The notes under the pieces: model-generated
Seen by the model: the letters and a program-made list of their open reading frames with translations, nothing else
Told to the model about the DNA's origin: nothing
Databases searched by the model: none
Made by a program: the position numbers and the translations under genes
Shown here: positions 6,873 through 10,852 of the stretch, one piece after another
Layout of the letters: each line of letters begins with the position of its first letter
Position numbering within the stretch: position 1 is the stretch's first letter
NCBI GenBank assembly: GCA_934364765.1
Contig: CAKRMO010000019.1
Coordinates: forward strand, 1 to 10,852
Reading direction: 5' to 3'
DNA from: an uncultured Bacteroidaceae bacterium
Lineage (GTDB): Bacteria; Bacteroidota; Bacteroidia; Bacteroidales; Bacteroidaceae
Length of the DNA: 10,852 nucleotides

Positions 6873-6952
6873 TTATATCTGAAATAATAAAAACTATGTC
6901 CTATGTAGAAAAAACTACGTCAGACGTAGGAAAAATTATATCAGACCTTTTT
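6873..6952 (+). repeat. 21-bp tandem near-palindrome array, copy 2
   Basis: Units begin at 6873, 6894, 6915 and 6936, again an exact 21-bp period. They are TTATATC-T-GAAATAA, CTATGTC-C-TATGTAG, CTACGTC-A-GACGTAG (a perfect 15-bp palindrome) and a truncated TTATATC-A-GACC followed by five T. Spacers are A-rich, with A5 blocks at 6889-6893, 6910-6914 and 6931-6935, also every 21 bp. Unit 2 is identical to unit 2 of the copy at 3353-3434 over 15 bp. The array begins 135 bp from the rplY start and ends about 225 bp before the start of the ATP-grasp gene, similar to the geometry of copy 1. Confidence 0.9.
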
Positions 6953-6959
6953 CACGCTC

Positions 6960-6997
6960 TTTGCAATGTCTTGAAAAACAAATCGTTACAAAAACTT
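6960..6997 (+). repeat. Conserved block following array copy 2
   Basis: TTTGCAA (6960-6966) to TTACAAAAACTT (6986-6997) is the ungapped partner of 3439-3476. The identity ends shortly after this point. From about 7000 to 7130 I see no gene or strong structure, apart from GTTTGCGC at 7077-7084, which also occurs at 3591-3598. Confidence 0.75.
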
Positions 6998-7130
6998 TGT
7001 TTGCGGAGGCATCCTTTTGCAGATCAAAGAGTTACGCAATTTCGTCGCGTTGGCGGTTTTCTTTCAACAACAATCCGTTTGCGCAGATTGAGTATATGGC
7101 ATAATGCAAAATACCCGATTTTCCCGACTT

Positions 7131-7164
7131 CTTGTCCCAAACTGAGCCATAAAGGGTAACTTTG
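7131..7164 (+). promoter_or_regulatory. Putative promoter of the ATP-grasp-like gene
   Basis: TAACTTTG (7157-7164) matches the TAnnTTTG -7 consensus. CTTG (7131-7134), 22 bp upstream, is a weak -33 candidate. The last G of the box is only four bases before the ATG at 7169, so transcription would begin at or next to the start codon and the mRNA would be leaderless or nearly so. Confidence 0.5.
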
Positions 7165-7168
7165 CAGC

Positions 7169-8419
7169 ATGACAGGAAACGGTTTGACTTCGAAAAGGGT
7201 TTGCGGCGTTTTTAACGCGTGGCACGAAGAGGCTTTGGCATCCGGCTTGGACAACTTCACGCCTTCAAAGGCTGCGAGGGCGATTGGGCGCGACCTTGCG
7301 CTGCTTCCGTATTGGGCTATGGAATGCGACACGGTTGTTGTGCCGGATGTGGGGGAGTGCGAGAGGTTTCTTTCCGCCTTGCCGCTTTCAAGGCGCGGCA
7401 AGACGCTTGTGGCCTCGCTTGGTGATGCTCGCGGCGCGGCGGTTGAGCCTTGGGGCTGGGACAATGCCGTGGCTTGCGCGGCGCGGAAAGCCGGACTTGA
7501 AGCGGGCGTGGGGGGAAACGGAATAAATGTGTTGTCGCGGCTGCAAAACCGCCGTTTCAGTTCCGCTTTTCTCAACAAGTTGTTGCCGCACTTGCGTTCC
7601 AATGAAAAACTTGCGGGTTTGCGCTTTGCCGGGGAGTCGCATTTCGCCGCGAGCGAGCAGGAGGCGGCGGAGATAATGGGAAAACTCGGGAAATGTGTGC
7701 TGAAACGCCCTGTTTCGGGAAGCGGAAGGGGAATTTTAATTGCCGAAAACGGAATGGGTAAAAGGGAGCGGGACTGGTGTCGCGCATCGTGCCGCAGGGG
7801 CGGTGGCGTGGAAATACAACGCTACTGCGAAAAGATTGCCGACTTTGCAATGGAGTTCCGCAAAGAAGCGGGTAAGCCGTATGAGTTTTTGGGGTATTCA
7901 GAATTTTCCACTGATGCCGGCGGCGGGTATGGCGGGAACTTTCTTTCGCAAGGCTCGCAGCGCGGAGAGGATATATGGCGCATCGCAGGGGCTTCGGCGG
8001 AGCAGGTGGCGGCTTTTGAACTTTGCATAAAAGAAATGCTCGGCAGCTGCGTGCCGGAGTATGCCGGATTTCTCGGGATTGACATGATGCTGTGCAAAAC
8101 AGGGCAGGGGACGGCTGTATTCCCATGCGTGGAGATGAATTTCCGCCACACTATGGGAATGGTCGCAAACTCGCTCGGTATAGTCCCCGCCGAGGGCTGC
8201 GCGGCATGGTTCAGAATATTGTACAAAAGCCGCCGTGGCGAACTTCTTGCCGAAACGCGGAAACTTGCCGGCGGTATGCCGTTGGAGAAAGCCAATTCAA
8301 ACGGCGGCCGCGAATGTTTTGCTGCGGGCTACCTGCCGCTGACTCCGGTCAAGGCGGACACGCAGTTTCATGCCTGTATGTTTTTTGAGCGCGACGGACG
8401 TTTCGCGGATTCACTTTAG
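7169..8419 (+). CDS. ATP-grasp-like protein of unknown function
   Basis: 416 codons, complete. The sequence resembles a family of uncharacterised Bacteroidales proteins with an ATP-grasp-type fold, recalled from memory. The N-terminus (VFNAWHEEALASG, then SKAARAIGRDLALLPYWA) corresponds to their FNPxxDLAL and DLALLP regions, and EPWGWDNA at 93-100 to their W-W motif. CVLKRPVSGSGRGIL (176-190) looks like the nucleotide-binding lysine plus glycine-rich loop. GIDMM (Asp305) and VEMNFRHTMGM (Glu322, Asn324, Arg326) look like the metal- and phosphate-binding end. ATP-grasp enzymes usually ligate a carboxylate to an amine or thiol; no substrate can be named here. The ATG is the first possible start, since an in-frame TAA lies at 7157-7159. 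The 3' end overlaps uvrA by 9 bp, tail to tail. There are no membrane segments or signal peptide. Confidence 0.75.
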   Translation: MTGNGLTSKRVCGVFNAWHEEALASGLDNFTPSKAARAIGRDLALLPYWAMECDTVVVPDVGECERFLSALPLSRRGKTLVASLGDARGAAVEPWGWDNAVACAARKAGLEAGVGGNGINVLSRLQNRRFSSAFLNKLLPHLRSNEKLAGLRFAGESHFAASEQEAAEIMGKLGKCVLKRPVSGSGRGILIAENGMGKRERDWCRASCRRGGGVEIQRYCEKIADFAMEFRKEAGKPYEFLGYSEFSTDAGGGYGGNFLSQGSQRGEDIWRIAGASAEQVAAFELCIKEMLGSCVPEYAGFLGIDMMLCKTGQGTAVFPCVEMNFRHTMGMVANSLGIVPAEGCAAWFRILYKSRRGELLAETRKLAGGMPLEKANSNGGRECFAAGYLPLTPVKADTQFHACMFFERDGRFADSL

Positions 8420-10852
8420 CTTGCCGCGCAGGAATTTTGCAGTGTAGCTTTCCTTGCACTCTGCCACCTGCTCGGGCGTGCCTTCGGCGATGATTTTTCC
8501 GCCACCCCTGCCTCCTTCCGGCCCGAGGTCTATTATGTAGTCGGCACTCTTTATGATTTCCATGTTGTGCTCTATCACGATTACCGAATGCCCCTTGTCG
8601 ATAAGCGAGTTGAACGCGAGCAGAAGCTTCTTCGTGTCGTGGAAGTGGAGTCCTGTTGTTGGTTCGTCAAATATGAACAGCGTGGGCTTCGTCTTGCCCA
8701 TTCCGAGATAGTACGCCAGCTTCACCCTTTGGTTTTCGCCGCCGGAAAGTGTTGACGACGACTGTCCGAGCTTTATGTAGCCAAGTCCCACGTCTTGCAG
8801 CGGTTTCAGGCTTTTCGCTATGTTGGGGCGGCTGTGCTCCATGAAGAAATCTATCGCCTGGTTCACCGTCATTTCAAGAATGTCGTAAATGTTTTTCTCC
8901 CCGAACTTCACGTCAAGGATGTCTTTCTTGAAGCGTTTGCCGTGGCATTCGTCGCAGGTAAGCACAAGGTCGGCCATAAACTGCATCTCGACTTTTATCA
9001 CGCCCTCGCCCTTGCAGGTTTCGCAACGCCCGCCGTCTGCGTTGAACGAGAAGTGGGCCGGCGTATATCCCATCTGCACCGCAAGAGGCTGCGATGCCAT
9101 CAGGCGGCGTATCTCGTCGTAGGCCTTTATGTATGTTACGGGATTGGAGCGCGACGACTTGCCTATCGGCTCTTGGTTTACAAACTCCACCGCAGATATT
9201 TCGCCGATGTCGCCGCCAAGGGAGGTAAATTCGCCGGGGCGGTCGCAAACTTCGTCGAAATGCCGCTTGAGCCCGCGATAAAGTATGTCCCTCACAAGGG
9301 TTGACTTGCCCGAGCCGCTGACTCCGGTAACGGCGCACAGGATGTTGAGGGGGAACTTCACGCTTATGTTCTTGAGGTTGTTTTCCCGTGCGCCTGTTAT
9401 CTCTATGAAGTTGTTCCATGCGCGGCGCGAGAGCGGCACTTCCACTTTCTCCTCTCCGAGCAGGTAGCGCAGCGTGTGGCTGTTTGTGCCTCTTTTAAGG
9501 CCGCTCATGTCTCCCGCATAGACTATCTCCCCTCCGTTGCGCCCGGCTTCAGGTCCTACGTCAATTATATAGTCCGCCTCGCGGATTATTTCCTCGTCGT
9601 GTTCAACCACCACCACAGTGTTGCCGAGTTTTTGCAGTCTGCGCAGGACTTTAATAAGTCGGTCGGTGTCGCGGCTGTGCAGACCGATGCTCGGCTCGTC
9701 GAGGATGTAGAGTGCGCCCACAAGGCTGCTGCCCAGAGACGTTGCAAGACTTATGCGCTGGCTTTCGCCTCCCGACAGCGTGTTGCTTGCGCGGTTCAGC
9801 GTGAGATAGCCCAGCCCCACGTCCACGAGGTAGCCCAGGCGGCTGTTTATCTCGTTCAGCAGCCTTTTGGCTATGTTGCGGTCGGTTTCCGTCAGTTCGA
9901 GCCTTGCGAAGAACTTTTGCAGCTCGTCTATTGGCATAGCCACAAGCTCGGTGATGTCCCTGCCGGCTATTTTCACGTATCTTGCTTCGGGTTTGAGCCT
10001 TGTGCCGCCGCACACGGGGCATACGGTGCGCCCGCGATAGCGCGCCGCCATCACGCGGTACTGTATCTTGTATTTGTTGGCTTCCACCATTCTGAAAAAC
10101 GCGTCGATGCTCACCTGCTGGTCTTCGGGCAGCGCACGCTCGGCTTCGCTTCCGTGCCAAAGTATGGCCTTTTCCTTTTGCGTGAGGTCGAAGTAGGGTT
10201 TGAAAATGGGGAACTTGTCGCGCTTTGCCCTGCGGCAGAACTCGTCTTTCCATATTCCCATCTTCTCTCCCCGCCAGCACACCACCGCGCCCTCGTAAAC
10301 GCTTTTCGACTTGTCGGGGATTACAAGGTTTTCGTCTATCCCGATAGTCTTGCCTATGCCTCCGCACGCCGGGCACGCGCCGAGCGGGGAGTTGAACGAG
10401 AACATGTTGTCGTTGGGTTCTTGGAATGTTATCCCGTCGGCTTCGAAGCGCGTCGAGAAGCGGTTTGTGATTCTTGCGGGATAGAAGCGCAGAAGGCATT
10501 CGCCGTCGCCCTCGAAAAATGCAGTCTCCACCGAGTCGGCAAGCCGCGACAGGGCTTCCTGGCAGTTGCTCACGCTCAGGCGGTCTATGACCACGAACAG
10601 GTCTTCGGCTTTCGCGCTCTCCACATCGGGGGAGTTGGCGAAGTCTTCCGCCTTAACCACACTGCCGTCGGCGTCTATGCGCGTAAGCCCCTGCTGGGTG
10701 TTCACGAGAAGCTGCTCCTTCAGCGTGCGCCCCCCGCGCACCTTCAGCGGGGCGCAGACGGTGAATTTCGTGCCTTCGGGATAGGAGAGCGCACACTTCA
10801 CCACGTCGGCGGGGGTGTCGTGGCGCACTTCAGTGCCGCTTACGGGCGAGAT
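8411..10852 (-). CDS. uvrA: UvrABC excision nuclease subunit A, 5' end off window
   Basis: 813 codons plus stop are visible; the frame is open through the right edge, so the first ~120-130 residues, with the first Walker A motif, are missing. UvrA is the dimeric ABC ATPase that scans DNA for lesions and loads UvrB in nucleotide excision repair. Visible parts include the first ABC signature LSGGESQR (9755-9778), Walker B LYILDEPSIGLH, the second Walker A GVSGSGKST (9299-9325), the second signature LSGGENQR (8726-8749) and Walker B LFIFDEPTTGLH. The second zinc module is intact (CETC encoded near 9014-9025, CDEC near 8945-8956). In the first, CPAC (10364-10375) is present, but the preceding CxxC appears replaced by Phe and Asp. 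An internal GTG near 10828 is not the start: the frame upstream (SPVSGTEV) is still UvrA-like. Confidence 0.96.
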   Translation of the reverse strand: MSPVSGTEVRHDTPADVVKCALSYPEGTKFTVCAPLKVRGGRTLKEQLLVNTQQGLTRIDADGSVVKAEDFANSPDVESAKAEDLFVVIDRLSVSNCQEALSRLADSVETAFFEGDGECLLRFYPARITNRFSTRFEADGITFQEPNDNMFSFNSPLGACPACGGIGKTIGIDENLVIPDKSKSVYEGAVVCWRGEKMGIWKDEFCRRAKRDKFPIFKPYFDLTQKEKAILWHGSEAERALPEDQQVSIDAFFRMVEANKYKIQYRVMAARYRGRTVCPVCGGTRLKPEARYVKIAGRDITELVAMPIDELQKFFARLELTETDRNIAKRLLNEINSRLGYLVDVGLGYLTLNRASNTLSGGESQRISLATSLGSSLVGALYILDEPSIGLHSRDTDRLIKVLRRLQKLGNTVVVVEHDEEIIREADYIIDVGPEAGRNGGEIVYAGDMSGLKRGTNSHTLRYLLGEEKVEVPLSRRAWNNFIEITGARENNLKNISVKFPLNILCAVTGVSGSGKSTLVRDILYRGLKRHFDEVCDRPGEFTSLGGDIGEISAVEFVNQEPIGKSSRSNPVTYIKAYDEIRRLMASQPLAVQMGYTPAHFSFNADGGRCETCKGEGVIKVEMQFMADLVLTCDECHGKRFKKDILDVKFGEKNIYDILEMTVNQAIDFFMEHSRPNIAKSLKPLQDVGLGYIKLGQSSSTLSGGENQRVKLAYYLGMGKTKPTLFIFDEPTTGLHFHDTKKLLLAFNSLIDKGHSVIVIEHNMEIIKSADYIIDLGPEGGRGGGKIIAEGTPEQVAECKESYTAKFLRGKLK

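Noticed and set aside
9651..10499. A 282-codon minus-strand ORF
   Set aside because: It is an alternative frame inside uvrA, rich in Arg/His/Pro as expected for a shadow.

Overview
The window reads as a chromosomal segment of a Bacteroidales-type bacterium. The support is a GH106 glycosidase with an export signal, the compact rplY–pth–hslR cluster, start codons without Shine-Dalgarno sequences, and several TAnnTTTG boxes of the Bacteroidetes -7 promoter type upstream of genes. Coding DNA is moderately GC-rich and the intergenic DNA is clearly AT-rich. I cannot assign a genus.

Layout from left to right: (1) a nearly complete alpha-L-rhamnosidase-like GH106 gene on the minus strand, whose last few codons lie off the left edge; (2) a 400-bp divergent intergenic region; (3) a plus-strand gene for an exported, cysteine-rich, right-handed beta-helix protein; (4) a minus-strand housekeeping cluster rplY (L25/Ctc), pth (peptidyl-tRNA hydrolase) and hslR-like (S4-domain protein); (5) a 431-bp divergent intergenic region; (6) a plus-strand ATP-grasp-like gene of unknown function, possibly leaderless; (7) uvrA on the minus strand, whose 3' end overlaps the ATP-grasp gene by 9 bp and whose 5' end lies off the right edge.

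The most interesting structure is not a gene. Both long divergent intergenic regions carry the same element: four tandem units with an exact 21-bp period. Each unit is a near-palindrome (consensus YTAYRTC-N-GAYRTAR) followed, in most units, by an A-rich spacer. The last unit is cut short as TCAGACC plus a T-run, and is followed by a second block of about 38 bp that aligns without gaps between the copies (TTTGCAA ... TTACAAAAACTT). The two copies sit at similar distances from both flanking genes (about 120-135 bp to the left gene, about 215-225 bp to the right gene) and in the same orientation. This suggests a dispersed regulatory or structural DNA element: two-helical-turn phasing, palindromic dimer sites and phased A-tracts.

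The GH106 enzyme and the beta-helix protein are divergently placed and may both act on rhamnose-containing plant polysaccharide such as pectin, but no SusC/SusD genes or local regulator are in view. The rplY–pth–hslR genes serve translation and ribosome rescue, and uvrA serves nucleotide excision repair.
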